NCBI GenBank assembly: GCA_017472305.1
Contig: JAFUQP010000020.1
Location: 114,697 to 178,696 of the forward strand
Direction: 5' to 3'
From: Clostridia bacterium
GTDB lineage: Bacteria; Bacillota; Clostridia; Oscillospirales; CAG-272
DNA: 64,000 nucleotides
How positions within the stretch are numbered: the stretch's first letter is position 1; every line of letters starts with the position of its first letter. Under the pieces are notes generated by a model, which ran no database searches, was not told the DNA's origin, and was given only the letters and a program-made list of their open reading frames with translations. Below, piece by piece: positions 25,534 through 34,466 of this stretch. The translations under genes were made by a program, and so were the position numbers.

Positions 25534-26076
25534 TTAAGATACGGTACGGTCTATAATTTTCTTAAGCCTTTGCGAGAGAATATACGCAACCGTCAGCTTC
25601 AGAGCATCGGGGAACAGAAACGGAAGCACGGTAACGGCAAGTGCCGAAAATACACTTCCCTCTCCCGAGAGGTATATGAGTGCGTACCAGAGCGTTCCCA
25701 CGGCATAAAGAAGCAGGTGGCAGGCAACGGCAAAAGGCAATGCCGCCCATTCGGTTTTAGTTAGCGAGGTCAAGAGCCAATAGAGGAGCGAGGCTAAAAG
25801 CAGCCCGAAAATAAAGCCGCCCGTCGCATCAAAGAGCCTGCCGACGCCACCCGAAAAGCCCGAAAAAACAGGAAGTCCTATACCTCCTATAATTATATAC
25901 AAGCCCGTCGCGACGGTTGTGATTTTGCCGCCGAGAGTAAACAGAGAGGTAAAGAGCAGGAGCGTTTGGAGTGTAATAGGCACTGTAAGCGGCAGGTAAA
26001 TAAGCGAGGAAACCGAGAGGAGTGCTGTGACGATTGCGGTAAGAGTTAATTCGTACATTCGTCTTTGCCGTTTCAT
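25534..26076 (-). CDS. bioY: Biotin transporter substrate-binding component BioY
   Basis: BioY is the membrane-embedded S-component of an energy-coupling-factor biotin transporter. The 180 residues include PLTVPITLQTLLLFTSLFTLG near the N-terminus and GLPVFSGFSGGVGRLFDATG, the BioY ligand loop, followed by more membrane helices. No ECF energising genes lie beside it, so it would use a shared module. It is a single-gene unit with a promoter at 26105-26134. I looked for a BirA operator around that promoter and saw no convincing one. Confidence 0.93.
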   Translation of the reverse strand: MKRQRRMYELTLTAIVTALLSVSSLIYLPLTVPITLQTLLLFTSLFTLGGKITTVATGLYIIIGGIGLPVFSGFSGGVGRLFDATGGFIFGLLLASLLYWLLTSLTKTEWAALPFAVACHLLLYAVGTLWYALIYLSGEGSVFSALAVTVLPFLFPDALKLTVAYILSQRLKKIIDRTVS

Positions 26077-26104
26077 ACCGTCGCTCCTTTGTTAAGATAG
26101 AATT

Positions 26105-26134
26105 ATTTTACCATTTTACAATGTAATTTGTCAA
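26105..26134 (-). promoter_or_regulatory. Promoter for bioY
   Basis: Minus-strand TTGACA, an 18-base spacer and TAAAAT, about 30 bases upstream of the bioY ATG. Confidence 0.75.
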
Positions 26135-26185
26135 TACCAACCCGACTTTACTTGCGATTTTTCCTTTATAAATTTCTTTTTCTTC

Positions 26186-26214
26186 TTGAATTGGCCGAGA
26201 GAATGTGGTACAAT
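26186..26214 (+). promoter_or_regulatory. Promoter for the large membrane-protein gene
   Basis: TTGAAT, a 17-base spacer and TACAAT, about 30 bases before the ATG at 26245. Confidence 0.65.
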
Positions 26215-26244
26215 ATTTTCGGTAACAATTCAGGGAGGTTTCGT

Positions 26245-27927
26245 ATGAAGGATTTTGTCAAAAAAATATGGGAAATGAAGTACACGCGGCGCACGCTCAT
26301 TTCGGTGACGGTCGGTAGCGCATTTGCATTTTTGCTTTTCTATATCTTCCTTCCGCCAATTAACCTACGCTCGGTCGGCTTCTGGGTTTACCTTGCGGTT
26401 ATTGCACTTGTATATTCCATTCCCTTCCTTAATATTAAGTTCAATTCGTTCGTTGAGATTAAAAAAAGCGCGAACGGAAAAATTATTAAAAAAGCCAGAG
26501 GCGGCGAGATAAACAAATGGGCGCTCCTGCCTACGGCATCTGTCGTTGCGGTGCTTCTTATCGGTCTTATAATTTCCTCGACTCTGTTCAACGCAAGACG
26601 ATATGCTGCGATTATTGAGGTACAGAGGTACGACTTCTCCGAGGATATGAAGGAAAGCGAGGAAATTACCCACATCGCGCTTATGGACACCGAATCGGCT
26701 ATGATGCTCGGTAACAGAACGCTCGGTGAGCTATCGAACACCTCGGCAATATCGCAGTACACGGTGAGTGAGGCATACACGCAGATAAACTACAAGAACA
26801 CCCCGAAGAAGGTTTCAAACCTTGAGTACGACGGATTTTTCAAGTGGATTGCCAACAGTAAAAACGGAATTCCCGGATACGTTATGGTAGACCCTGTGAA
26901 GTCGAGCTCGGAGTTTGTGAGCCTCACTGCTCCCATGACCTATGCCGAGAGCGCGTACTTCCACGAGGACCTTGAAAGAAAGCTCAGATTTGATTATCCG
27001 ACCAAGATATTCGAGTCCATAAGCTTCGAGGTTGACGACGAAAACAACCCCTACTACATAGTTTCCTGCTCTACACCAACCGTCGGACTTTTCGGCGCCT
27101 CCGACATTTCCGAGGTTATAATATTTGACCCGACAAGCGGCGAGAGCGAGCTGGTTGACGTTTCCTCTGTTCCGCAGTGGATTGACATAGTATATACAGG
27201 TGACCTCGCTACCGAGAAATACAATTGGTACGGCACTCTTTCGGGCGGCTTTATCAACAGTGTTATCGGTAACGTCGACTGCACGCAGTCGACCGACGAC
27301 TTCGGTTATATTGCGCTTGAGGACGACGTATGGTACTTCACGGGTGTTACCTCGGCGGTATCCGACGACCTTTCAAACATCGGCTTCATTCTCACCAACG
27401 CCCGCACCGGCGAATATAAGTTCTACCCCGTAATAGGCGCAGAGGAGCATTCGGCAATGGCGGCGGCAGAGGGCGAGGTTCAGGAGAAGGGCTACGTTGC
27501 TTCCTTCCCCTCTCTTGTCAATATCGCAGGCGAGGCTACCTATATTATGGTGCTTAAGGACGCGTCGGGACTCGTAAAGCTCTACGCGCTCGTTAACGTC
27601 GAAAACTACAGTATCGTTGCAACAGGTGAAAACCAGACCGAGGCAATGAAGGAATATAAAAGGCTGCTTCGCGCAAACGGCATTGAGTCAGACGGCGCAG
27701 AGGACACAGCTCTGACACGCGACATTGAGGTGCATAATCTGCGCGACGTCACGATTTCGGGTAACTCCTACGTTTATATACGTGTAGGCAATGAGCTGTA
27801 CAGAGGCTCGGTTGCCGACGACGAAACGCTGCTGTTTATTACAGTTGGCAGCAAAATTACCGTGACCTATACAAAGAGCGACACAGAGGGAATATATATC
27901 ATCACCTCTTGGGAGCCGAAGGAGTAG
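26245..27927 (+). CDS. Membrane protein with large extracytoplasmic domain, unknown function
   Basis: The protein is 560 residues from the ATG at 26245, which has an AGGGAGG site; the frame's earlier ATG lies upstream of the promoter. Three membrane segments are visible at about 20-40, 48-68 and 95-118, the first two in a row and the third after a basic loop. The remaining ~440 residues are predicted outside the membrane, with repeated beta-rich stretches such as YVMVDPVKSSSEFVSL and YIALEDDVWYFTGVTSAVSD. Similar proteins occur in clostridia without an assigned role. It is a single-gene unit closed by a strong terminator. Confidence 0.75.
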   Translation: MKDFVKKIWEMKYTRRTLISVTVGSAFAFLLFYIFLPPINLRSVGFWVYLAVIALVYSIPFLNIKFNSFVEIKKSANGKIIKKARGGEINKWALLPTASVVAVLLIGLIISSTLFNARRYAAIIEVQRYDFSEDMKESEEITHIALMDTESAMMLGNRTLGELSNTSAISQYTVSEAYTQINYKNTPKKVSNLEYDGFFKWIANSKNGIPGYVMVDPVKSSSEFVSLTAPMTYAESAYFHEDLERKLRFDYPTKIFESISFEVDDENNPYYIVSCSTPTVGLFGASDISEVIIFDPTSGESELVDVSSVPQWIDIVYTGDLATEKYNWYGTLSGGFINSVIGNVDCTQSTDDFGYIALEDDVWYFTGVTSAVSDDLSNIGFILTNARTGEYKFYPVIGAEEHSAMAAAEGEVQEKGYVASFPSLVNIAGEATYIMVLKDASGLVKLYALVNVENYSIVATGENQTEAMKEYKRLLRANGIESDGAEDTALTRDIEVHNLRDVTISGNSYVYIRVGNELYRGSVADDETLLFITVGSKITVTYTKSDTEGIYIITSWEPKE

Positions 27928-28032
27928 TAAGCAAAAAGCTACTAGTATTCGGCTTGGTGCGTTACCCTCTCAAGCACATAAGCCTACGGCTGGCCGTAGC
28001 TCGAATCAGACCTATTTACTGAAAATATTAAA

Positions 28033-28066
28033 GCGCACCTGCTTTTTTGCAGGTGCGCCGTTTTTT
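28033..28066 (+). terminator. Strong rho-independent terminator
   Basis: A 10-bp perfect stem GCGCACCTGC/GCAGGTGCGC with a T6 loop, followed by CG and TTTTTT. It ends the plus-strand unit before the convergent giant lipoprotein gene. A second small hairpin, CTACGGC/GCCGTAG, lies near 27990. Confidence 0.9.
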
Positions 28067-28128
28067 GTTTGTTGTTTTGGATACTACCTTTTCTGATAAC
28101 AGCCGTGATTACGACTTGTAAGCCGTTA

Positions 28129-31100
28129 TCAAAGCCAGCCGTCCTCGTCGGCGTTGCCGCCCTTGCCGAAGAAGTCGCCGTCGTCGTCAGAGGGGGTGAC
28201 CAGCTCGCCGATTATCTTGTCACAGTAATCGCATCGGCCGTTTCTGACCTCGTCTACGTGGCCCGGGCAGGTTTCCTCGGTGTAGTAGTCGCTGCCGCAC
28301 ACGTCACACTTGGTGTCGGTGTCGGTGTCCTTGTGTCCCGGGCAGGTTGCCGCGGTGTAATAGGTCGTTCCGCACCTGTCGCACTTGGCGTCACGGTTCA
28401 GGTCTACGTGTCCGGGGCAGGTCGCCTCGGTGTAGTAGGTCGCGCCGCACAGGTCGCACTCGGTGTCGCCGCCCTCGTCTACGTGACCCGGGCAGGTTGC
28501 TTCGGTGTAATAGGTTGTGCCGCACTTATCGCACTTGGTGTCAAGGTCGGTGTCTAGGTGGCCGGGACAGGTCGCCTCGGTGTAGTAGGTCGCGCCGCAT
28601 ACGTCACACTTTGTGTCACCGCCCTCGTCTACGTGACCCGGGCAGGTTGCTTCGGTATAATAGGTCGCGCCGCACCTGTCGCACTTGGTGTCAAGGTTCT
28701 CGTCAAGGTGACCCGGGCAGGTTGCCTCGGTGTAGTAGTCGCTGCCGCATACATCGCACTTTGCGTCGGTGTCGGTGTCCTCGTGTCCCGGGCAGGTTGC
28801 TGCGGTGTAATAGGTTGTACCGCACACGTCGCATACGGTGTCAAAGTCCGCGTCCTTATGCGCGCACTGCTCGGGGTTGACATTCGCATAGCCGAGGAAG
28901 AGGTTATCAATCGAGAGTGATGCCTCGGGCTGATTTCCAAAGAGGTAAAGGAATGCGCGGTCAGTCCAATTTTTGCCCGTTCTGTCAATGCAGTTTGCGC
29001 CGCTGATTTCAACGTCCTCAGAGCCGTTAACCGATACGAAAACGCCGAGGTTGTTTGCCTTGCTGACGGTAAACTGATAGTAGTGAGCGGTGATACGGAT
29101 ATTGTACCACTTTCCTGCTTCAAGCTGTGGTAGTCCCAGAAGGGGCGTGCTCGCGGCATTACCGAAGTATACCTTGCCGTCGGAAATCCAGAGTGTTATC
29201 TCTATTTCCTTACCGCTGTTACAAAGTGTAATCTTGCCGAATTTGCCTTCCGTTCCTATACCGTCAAGGCGGATATCCGCCTCGAAGATGCTCGTCAAAT
29301 ATTCGGGAGCGCCACTTAAGGTTGGGTAGGTGATATAAACGTAGCTATCGCGCGTAGCATTCTCGACATTCGAAATCTTGTAGTGGTAGCCCGTGTACTC
29401 TCCCGTTGCACCTGCCGCCAAGCCGTCAGACTTTGTAATTCCGCGGCTGTCGTTGAAGTCCTTGCCTTCGCCGGCTACAGACTCGAGCTCGCCCGTGAAG
29501 TACGAGCCCTTGCCGTTGTTCTCGTCTGCCTCGGGGATGGTCGGCTCAACGTAAGCCTTATCCACGTAGCCAAAATAGAGGTTATCAAGGCACATATACG
29601 CCGCTTCCTCGAGCTTATGTAAATAAATGTTTACTCTATCACTCTTTTCGGCACGGTTATTAACGTTTGTTACGTTGATATCAACGACGTATTCGTTGTT
29701 GAGGAATACCTTGATTTTTGCCATTGCGGGGGAGAGGGTCGCATTCTTGTAGTAATACTCAAATCTAAGATTATACCACTCGTCGGGGTTGAGCTTCGGA
29801 GAGCCCTGGTGTGGCTTTGCCGTCTTGTTGCCGAGCATAAGATATCCGTCAACCGAAACTATGCGTATCTCTGCCTCGATACCGCCGCACCAGATACCTA
29901 TTCTCGAGGGAATATCGGTGTTGACGTTACCCATCTTGAAGTCAAACTCGACTATACCGACGGAATTCTCAGCCGCGCTCTCCTCGGGTTGTGCCGAGGG
30001 GTTAAAGTTATAGGTAAGATAGGACTCGTTATTCGTTGCCTGCTTATACCAGAGGACGTAGTCGGACTCGATAAGCTCGACTATTACGTTCTTGTTACCG
30101 CCGTCCTGCGCGGGCTTTGATTCGCCGTTATCGTAATCGTAGCGCTTGCCTGCTGCATCGGAGTTGTAATACTCGCCAAGTCCGCCTGCCTTGTCCCCCT
30201 CGGTGACTGTCGGACGGGTTGCGGGAAGCCAGCCCTCTATAAGCTCTGTTTCGTGCTTCTCGTCGTCCCTGCCCATATAGATATTATCTATCTCGAGGCG
30301 GCAGGACTCGACCGAGCCGTCAATCTCAATAAGACCCTTCGTCCAGTTCAGGTCGCTAAAGGACTCGTCGCTCGCGCCGTACTCGCCGACGTATTCGCCG
30401 TTGATATAGACCTTACAGAAGTTGAGCATAGTATCTCTGTAATACTCAAATCGCAGGGTGTTCCACTCGAACTTTTTAAGCTCTATGGACCGATTTTCAG
30501 AAAGCGAGAGGTTACCGTTTGCGTTATAGTATAGGTAGATTGAATAGAATCTGCCGCCGCCACCGTACATAGAGAGGCGAACGACGTTGCCCACCGTCTG
30601 TCCCTTCCAAATCTTGAAGTCACCGTAGCGAAGGTCAAATTCCATCACGTTACGGGAGTTTGTGCTCTTACCTGCGGGGAATACTCCGACGTAGCAGTTG
30701 TCACCCGAGGTAACTCTGCCGAGAGAGAGCACGCCCTCATCAACGTAGCCGTAGCCCCAGCCTTCCTTTTCAAGCGAGTTAATATCGGTGTCGAGCTCAA
30801 CGCGCCAGGTTTCGTCAAGGTTAGTCTCGGCGTTTCCTTCCTCGAAGTTCTTGACGCCCTTGCTCACAGCACCGGTCTTGACTATCGTGCCAAGATTTTC
30901 CATAGTGTGAAGGAAAAGGAGCTTCTCGGCATCGCCGAACATCTTGAAGGTATATTTGCTTGCGCCCATTGACTGGAATATGTATGAAAGAACGCTCGAC
31001 GAGGAAAGAGAGGTCGAGTTCACGTCGCCCTCGTTAATGCCCGACACGGCAACCGCCGCGCCCTGAGAGCCCGAGGAGTTCATATTGTACTGCCAGGAGA

Positions 31101-32889
31101 AGGAGCCGTCGTTCTTTCTGAACTCGAGGGCAAGGGACATCGTCTGCCTTATCTGCTCGGGGGCTTCTGCCTTGACGAGCGCGATAATCTCCGCGACAAC
31201 AGCGTTACCCTCCTTGCCGCAGTCGTTCATAGTGTTTATAATGTTGGTGATAGCCGCCCAGGGGTTATAGAGATGGCAGGGGGTTGAAGCGTAATATTCC
31301 CTGCCTCTGCCGTTGGGGTCGCCCGCAAACATACGCATATTGTTCTCGAGTATGCCCTTTGCAGCGGTAAGCGCATAGGGGATAGGTCTGCCCGAGTTAA
31401 CGTAGAGGCTGCCTATTTTCAGATATCCGTTGACCGCCTCGTTGTTCAGGGTGTCACTCCACATACCCGTAGTGGGATTTATAATTGAGTCGAAGAAGTC
31501 GAGAGCCACGTTAAGAAGCTTCGCCGCCCTAATCTGCGATGCCTGTGCCGCTATGTGGTTACCGTAATCGTAGGAGTTTCCGGGCGACCAGTCGAAGGAC
31601 TCGAGATACGCCCTGAACGCCGCCTCGCTCTTAAGATGCGAGGGAGCTGCCGTAGCAACAACCTTAGACGCAAGCAGAGCCGCATTAGCAGAGCCTCTGC
31701 CTCCGAGAGGCAGGGACACGGGTGTAGCAAAGCCGTCGTCCTCGGGGTCGTAGACCTCGCCGTTAAGTCTGTCGGTCGCGGTGGGATAAAGCGGCTCTTC
31801 ACCGAAGTCGGAAAGCAGGCGCTCCGCCCAGTTGAGGTCTCTGCCTCGGCGAGCGTCGTTTACACCGCTTTCTGCCCACTGCGGATGGTAGAAATAGCCG
31901 TCGTAGGGGTTCTGGAGCGATTTTGTGAAGGAAACCATATCCTCAACAAGCCACTCGGGAAGCTCACCGCGGCTGATTACGCCCGAGTTTGCAAGGAAGC
32001 CCATTGCCTGATAGGTAGACTCAATGTCGGGTAAGAAGCCGTCGGTATCTCTGCCCGAATTCGAATAGTAGAAGCCGCCGATATCGGGGTCGTAGAGGTT
32101 GGCTATCCACGTAACCATATCGGGAGTGTAGATTGAATAAATCGCGTCAAGCGCTTCAAGTAGCGCATCGGTTTCGGCATCGTCGCCGAGGTATTCTCTG
32201 AAGGCAGCCTTTTCTGCCGCCCTCTCCTTTGCGTCCTCTGCAAGAAGGTACTTATAAAGGCCGAAGGACTCTTTCTTCAAAGTGCCAGAGCCGAGGTAAA
32301 TCTTGCCGCCTGTGGGGGTGAGAAATTCCTCGGTTAAAAGGTTCAAAACGTACTCACGCGCAAGCTCGTTTGAATAGGCTACGGCAATAGAATTTCCGTC
32401 GGAGTATATCGCATAGCCTGCGTATTCGGGCTCGTTATAGTCAAGGCGCGAGAGCGCGCGGTATGCCTTCCGCGACAGCTCGCGGTCACACTCGCCTATA
32501 ATAATCTCGTGAGCGTAGGGCGCGACCTCGGGAGAGTCGCCGCGAAGATCATTGCCGGTAACCTCGGAGAGAACTCCGCCGAATGAGTCGTCGGATATCT
32601 GTTCGCGGATTGACTGCTCGGCTATGAGGTAAATCTGGGTACCCGACTCGGCAAAGAGCGTGCCCTGCGGGGTGCTTGAGCTGCCCGAATCGCCCGAGCC
32701 CGTGTTGTCCGAGCCTGAGTCACCGTTTCCTGCGTCACCCGAGCCTGTGTCGGTGCTGCCGCCCGAGGAATCCGACGAGCCGCCGCCCGAGGAATCTCCC
32801 GAGTCTGCACCGTTGCCTATACGACAGCTGCATAGAGCTATCATAAGCGTGAGCAGAAGCGCGAGGAGTAGTAGTAATCTGTTTTTCAT
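28129..32889 (-). CDS. Giant lipoprotein, cassette 1: toroid + three LamG-like modules + Cys/His repeat stalk + Trp tail
   Basis: The protein is 1586 residues. The signal peptide ends at a lipobox with lipid-anchor Cys at about 22 (ALCSC), followed by a Ser/Gly/Asp-rich linker (23-75). A small alpha/beta domain (about 77-205; HEIIIGECDRELS, YAIYSDGNSIAVAYS) resembles GH20-domain-2-like modules. An alpha/alpha-toroid-like domain (225-665) has LYDPDIGGFYYSNS, LPDIEST, RRGRDLNWA, NPTTGMW and NEGDVN. Three concanavalin/LamG-like modules follow (about 690-1340), then nine 25-residue Cys/His repeats (1342-1565). The protein ends GKGGNADEDGWL, matching the 44-aa peptide of the same cassette. A surface glycan-binding or glycan-active protein is a reasonable guess, but no catalytic residue is established. 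Confidence 0.85.
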   Translation of the reverse strand: MKNRLLLLLALLLTLMIALCSCRIGNGADSGDSSGGGSSDSSGGSTDTGSGDAGNGDSGSDNTGSGDSGSSSTPQGTLFAESGTQIYLIAEQSIREQISDDSFGGVLSEVTGNDLRGDSPEVAPYAHEIIIGECDRELSRKAYRALSRLDYNEPEYAGYAIYSDGNSIAVAYSNELAREYVLNLLTEEFLTPTGGKIYLGSGTLKKESFGLYKYLLAEDAKERAAEKAAFREYLGDDAETDALLEALDAIYSIYTPDMVTWIANLYDPDIGGFYYSNSGRDTDGFLPDIESTYQAMGFLANSGVISRGELPEWLVEDMVSFTKSLQNPYDGYFYHPQWAESGVNDARRGRDLNWAERLLSDFGEEPLYPTATDRLNGEVYDPEDDGFATPVSLPLGGRGSANAALLASKVVATAAPSHLKSEAAFRAYLESFDWSPGNSYDYGNHIAAQASQIRAAKLLNVALDFFDSIINPTTGMWSDTLNNEAVNGYLKIGSLYVNSGRPIPYALTAAKGILENNMRMFAGDPNGRGREYYASTPCHLYNPWAAITNIINTMNDCGKEGNAVVAEIIALVKAEAPEQIRQTMSLALEFRKNDGSFSWQYNMNSSGSQGAAVAVSGINEGDVNSTSLSSSSVLSYIFQSMGASKYTFKMFGDAEKLLFLHTMENLGTIVKTGAVSKGVKNFEEGNAETNLDETWRVELDTDINSLEKEGWGYGYVDEGVLSLGRVTSGDNCYVGVFPAGKSTNSRNVMEFDLRYGDFKIWKGQTVGNVVRLSMYGGGGRFYSIYLYYNANGNLSLSENRSIELKKFEWNTLRFEYYRDTMLNFCKVYINGEYVGEYGASDESFSDLNWTKGLIEIDGSVESCRLEIDNIYMGRDDEKHETELIEGWLPATRPTVTEGDKAGGLGEYYNSDAAGKRYDYDNGESKPAQDGGNKNVIVELIESDYVLWYKQATNNESYLTYNFNPSAQPEESAAENSVGIVEFDFKMGNVNTDIPSRIGIWCGGIEAEIRIVSVDGYLMLGNKTAKPHQGSPKLNPDEWYNLRFEYYYKNATLSPAMAKIKVFLNNEYVVDINVTNVNNRAEKSDRVNIYLHKLEEAAYMCLDNLYFGYVDKAYVEPTIPEADENNGKGSYFTGELESVAGEGKDFNDSRGITKSDGLAAGATGEYTGYHYKISNVENATRDSYVYITYPTLSGAPEYLTSIFEADIRLDGIGTEGKFGKITLCNSGKEIEITLWISDGKVYFGNAASTPLLGLPQLEAGKWYNIRITAHYYQFTVSKANNLGVFVSVNGSEDVEISGANCIDRTGKNWTDRAFLYLFGNQPEASLSIDNLFLGYANVNPEQCAHKDADFDTVCDVCGTTYYTAATCPGHEDTDTDAKCDVCGSDYYTEATCPGHLDENLDTKCDRCGATYYTEATCPGHVDEGGDTKCDVCGATYYTEATCPGHLDTDLDTKCDKCGTTYYTEATCPGHVDEGGDTECDLCGATYYTEATCPGHVDLNRDAKCDRCGTTYYTAATCPGHKDTDTDTKCDVCGSDYYTEETCPGHVDEVRNGRCDYCDKIIGELVTPSDDDGDFFGKGGNADEDGWL
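28207..28866 (-). repeat. Nine tandem 75-bp coding repeats (25-residue CPGH...CDxCG units)
   Basis: The unit is CPGHxDxxxDxKCDxCGxxY followed by YTEAT. The first unit begins CAH and is one residue shorter; the last diverges after CDYC. Each unit has three cysteines and a histidine spaced like a zinc knuckle, plus an Asp-rich loop (DTDTDAKCD) that could bind calcium. Asp/Asn, Val/Leu and Lys/Arg choices alternate between units, so the array is old enough to have drifted. Its period is coding, so it is not a CRISPR or DNA satellite. Confidence 0.95.
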
Positions 32890-32915
32890 ATCAGTAGCTT
32901 TCCTTTCTTAACCGT

Positions 32916-32941
32916 AGATGTAAGGCACGCGCCTTGCATCT
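32916..32941 (-). other. Intercistronic hairpin in cassette 1
   Basis: Minus-strand AAGATGCAAGGC and GCCTTACATCT form an 11-bp stem with one G-U around a 4-base loop. It lies in the 107-base gap between the cytoplasmic toroid gene and the giant lipoprotein gene, just ahead of the latter's ribosome-binding site. No U-run follows, so processing or differential stability is more likely than termination. Confidence 0.5.
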
Positions 32942-32996
32942 TAAGGCTGCTGACAAGCGTGAATTTTCACGCGAAATGTAAATTTCGGTTTACAAA

Positions 32997-34241
32997 TTAA
33001 AGCTTAAGCGCCGACTCGAACATTTCGTACTCGCGTGCGCCGAAGAGCTTCGGGTATCCCTTTAGCTCGAGAGCCATATAAATATTGCCTATGATGCCCG
33101 TGGTGCTGATGCAGGTGCCGTTGACGTCGCCCTCGTTGGTGCCGGGAATGCATACGGGTGCCTGCTGGGAGCGGGGACAAGCCTGGTGAGGCATATAGGA
33201 GAAGGAGCCGTCCTCTTTTCTGAAGAGCATAGCCTTCGGGATTGAGCCGAGGATTGCCTCGGGAGCCATCAGAGTGAGCTTCTTAAGTATTTCGTCTGCG
33301 CGCTCATTTTCGCCAACGCGGCGAAGCGAATTAAGTATATTTCTTATAGAGAACCAGGTGTTATAGAGGTGGCAAACGGTAGTTCCCTTCTCGTCGGACT
33401 TCAGAATGTTCATTGCCGATTCTGCGGCGAGCTCGGGCATATTGATTTTAAGTCCTGCGTTAATGTAGAAGGACGTAATCTTCATAAAGCCGTTGATGCC
33501 GTAGTGCATATCGCTCTTTTTGTTCCAGAGTCCGTTCTCGGGGTTCTGATAGCGGTTGAGGAATTCTGCACAGGTTTCGGCAAGGCCTGCGGCTTTAATC
33601 TGCTGTCCTTGAGCCGCAACTGTGTTGCCCGCAAAGTAGGCGTCGTCAATCCAGTCAAAGGTATCGAGATATTTAATGAAAGCCTCGCGGGACTTAAGAT
33701 GCTCGGGCAGGGGTGCCTCGCGCTTTTCTTCGGCGGCTGATGCCATAAGAGCCTTAAGGCGCTCGTTTGCCGTGGGGTAAGGGAGCGAGAAGCCGAGTCT
33801 CTCGGCTATACCGCACGCCCAGTTCATATCTCTGCCGCGACGGGAGTCAACGATATCCTTGCCCCATTGAGGGTGGTAAATAAAGCCGTCGTCGGGGTCC
33901 TGTAGGCTCTTGGTGAAGCGCTCAATTCCCTTACGCATTTTCTCGGGCAGCGCCATTGCGGAGTTAATCATTCCCGAGTTCTGAATAAAGTTCATCGCCT
34001 GCGCGGTAGACTCAATATCGGGAAGATAAGGCTCGTTATCCCTCGCGGAATTGGAGTAGTAGAAGCCGCCAATCTCAGAGTCATAGAGCCCCGCAAACCA
34101 ATTTGCAAGGTTGTCGGAATAATTCGAGTAAAGCTCCTCGAGAGCCTCTGCGACGGCTACGCCGTTACCGCCACGCTCGTTTACAGCGAGGATAATGTTA
34201 GACCATTTTTCATTAAAATCAATTTTATTTGCCATTTTCAT
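32997..34241 (-). CDS. Toroid protein without signal peptide, cassette 1
   Basis: The 414 residues consist almost entirely of the alpha/alpha-toroid-like domain found in the giant lipoprotein. Shared landmarks are NWFAGLYDSEIGGFYYSNSA, LPDIESTAQAMNF, HPQWG, SRRGRDMNWA, NPENGLW, TVCHLYNTWFSI and PGTNEGDVNGT. The QNPxxGLW and DGSFSY elements recall the QW-type repeats of toroid enzymes, but no DxDD motif of class II terpene cyclases is present. No signal peptide, lipobox or membrane segment is visible, so it is probably cytoplasmic. It lies 107 bases upstream of the lipoprotein gene. Two start codons (MKMAN) are possible and neither has a strong ribosome-binding site. Confidence 0.8.
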   Translation of the reverse strand: MKMANKIDFNEKWSNIILAVNERGGNGVAVAEALEELYSNYSDNLANWFAGLYDSEIGGFYYSNSARDNEPYLPDIESTAQAMNFIQNSGMINSAMALPEKMRKGIERFTKSLQDPDDGFIYHPQWGKDIVDSRRGRDMNWACGIAERLGFSLPYPTANERLKALMASAAEEKREAPLPEHLKSREAFIKYLDTFDWIDDAYFAGNTVAAQGQQIKAAGLAETCAEFLNRYQNPENGLWNKKSDMHYGINGFMKITSFYINAGLKINMPELAAESAMNILKSDEKGTTVCHLYNTWFSIRNILNSLRRVGENERADEILKKLTLMAPEAILGSIPKAMLFRKEDGSFSYMPHQACPRSQQAPVCIPGTNEGDVNGTCISTTGIIGNIYMALELKGYPKLFGAREYEMFESALKL

Positions 34242-34270
34242 TTACCAAGCGCTCTGCGCTATATGTCATA

Positions 34271-34297
34271 GGGTTAAGTTGCCACAGTGGCGAACCC
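34271..34297. other. Hairpin upstream of the cassette 1 toroid gene
   Basis: An interrupted inverted repeat, GGGTT/AACCC enclosing TGCCAC/GTGGC, lies about 30 bases before the toroid start. No U-tract follows on the minus strand. Confidence 0.4.
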
Positions 34298-34412
34298 TTA
34301 TTGCTTTCAAATTCAGTGTGTGTAAAAGGTTGCTGTTGTCAATTTATCGGTTGGTTGTGTGTCGGGGTGATTAATTGGTTGATGTTTTGTTTTTAGTGTT
34401 TGTTTTTTAGGT

Positions 34413-34442
34413 GCCTTGCCGACTCATACGAGCCGGCAAGGC
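34413..34442 (-). other. Stable hairpin after the LamG-like gene
   Basis: A perfect 9-bp stem GCCTTGCCG/CGGCAAGGC with a 12-base loop lies 25 bases past the stop of the secreted LamG-like gene. It is followed on the minus strand by A-rich, not T-rich, sequence, so it probably marks an mRNA boundary (3'-end protection) between the two modules of cassette 1 rather than a complete stop. Confidence 0.55.
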
Positions 34443-34466
34443 AAGATATTTGCGAATTTGGGTTAA

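Noticed and set aside
26090-26140. BirA operator at the bioY promoter
   Set aside because: No convincing TTGTAAAC...GTTTACAA-type dyad could be aligned; the AT-rich similarity is weak.
27950-28020. tRNA-like stretch containing CTCGAATC
   Set aside because: The bases around the TCGAATC loop do not form a T-arm, and no acceptor stem, anticodon arm or CCA end can be paired.
28207-28866. CRISPR-like or satellite repeat array
   Set aside because: The 75-base period is an exact multiple of three within a continuous reading frame and encodes the 25-residue Cys/His repeat; there are no unique spacers.
32997-34241. Class II terpene cyclase or prenyltransferase
   Set aside because: The QW-like motifs and toroid shape fit, but the catalytic DxDD motif and prenyltransferase metal ligands are not present in any of the four copies.
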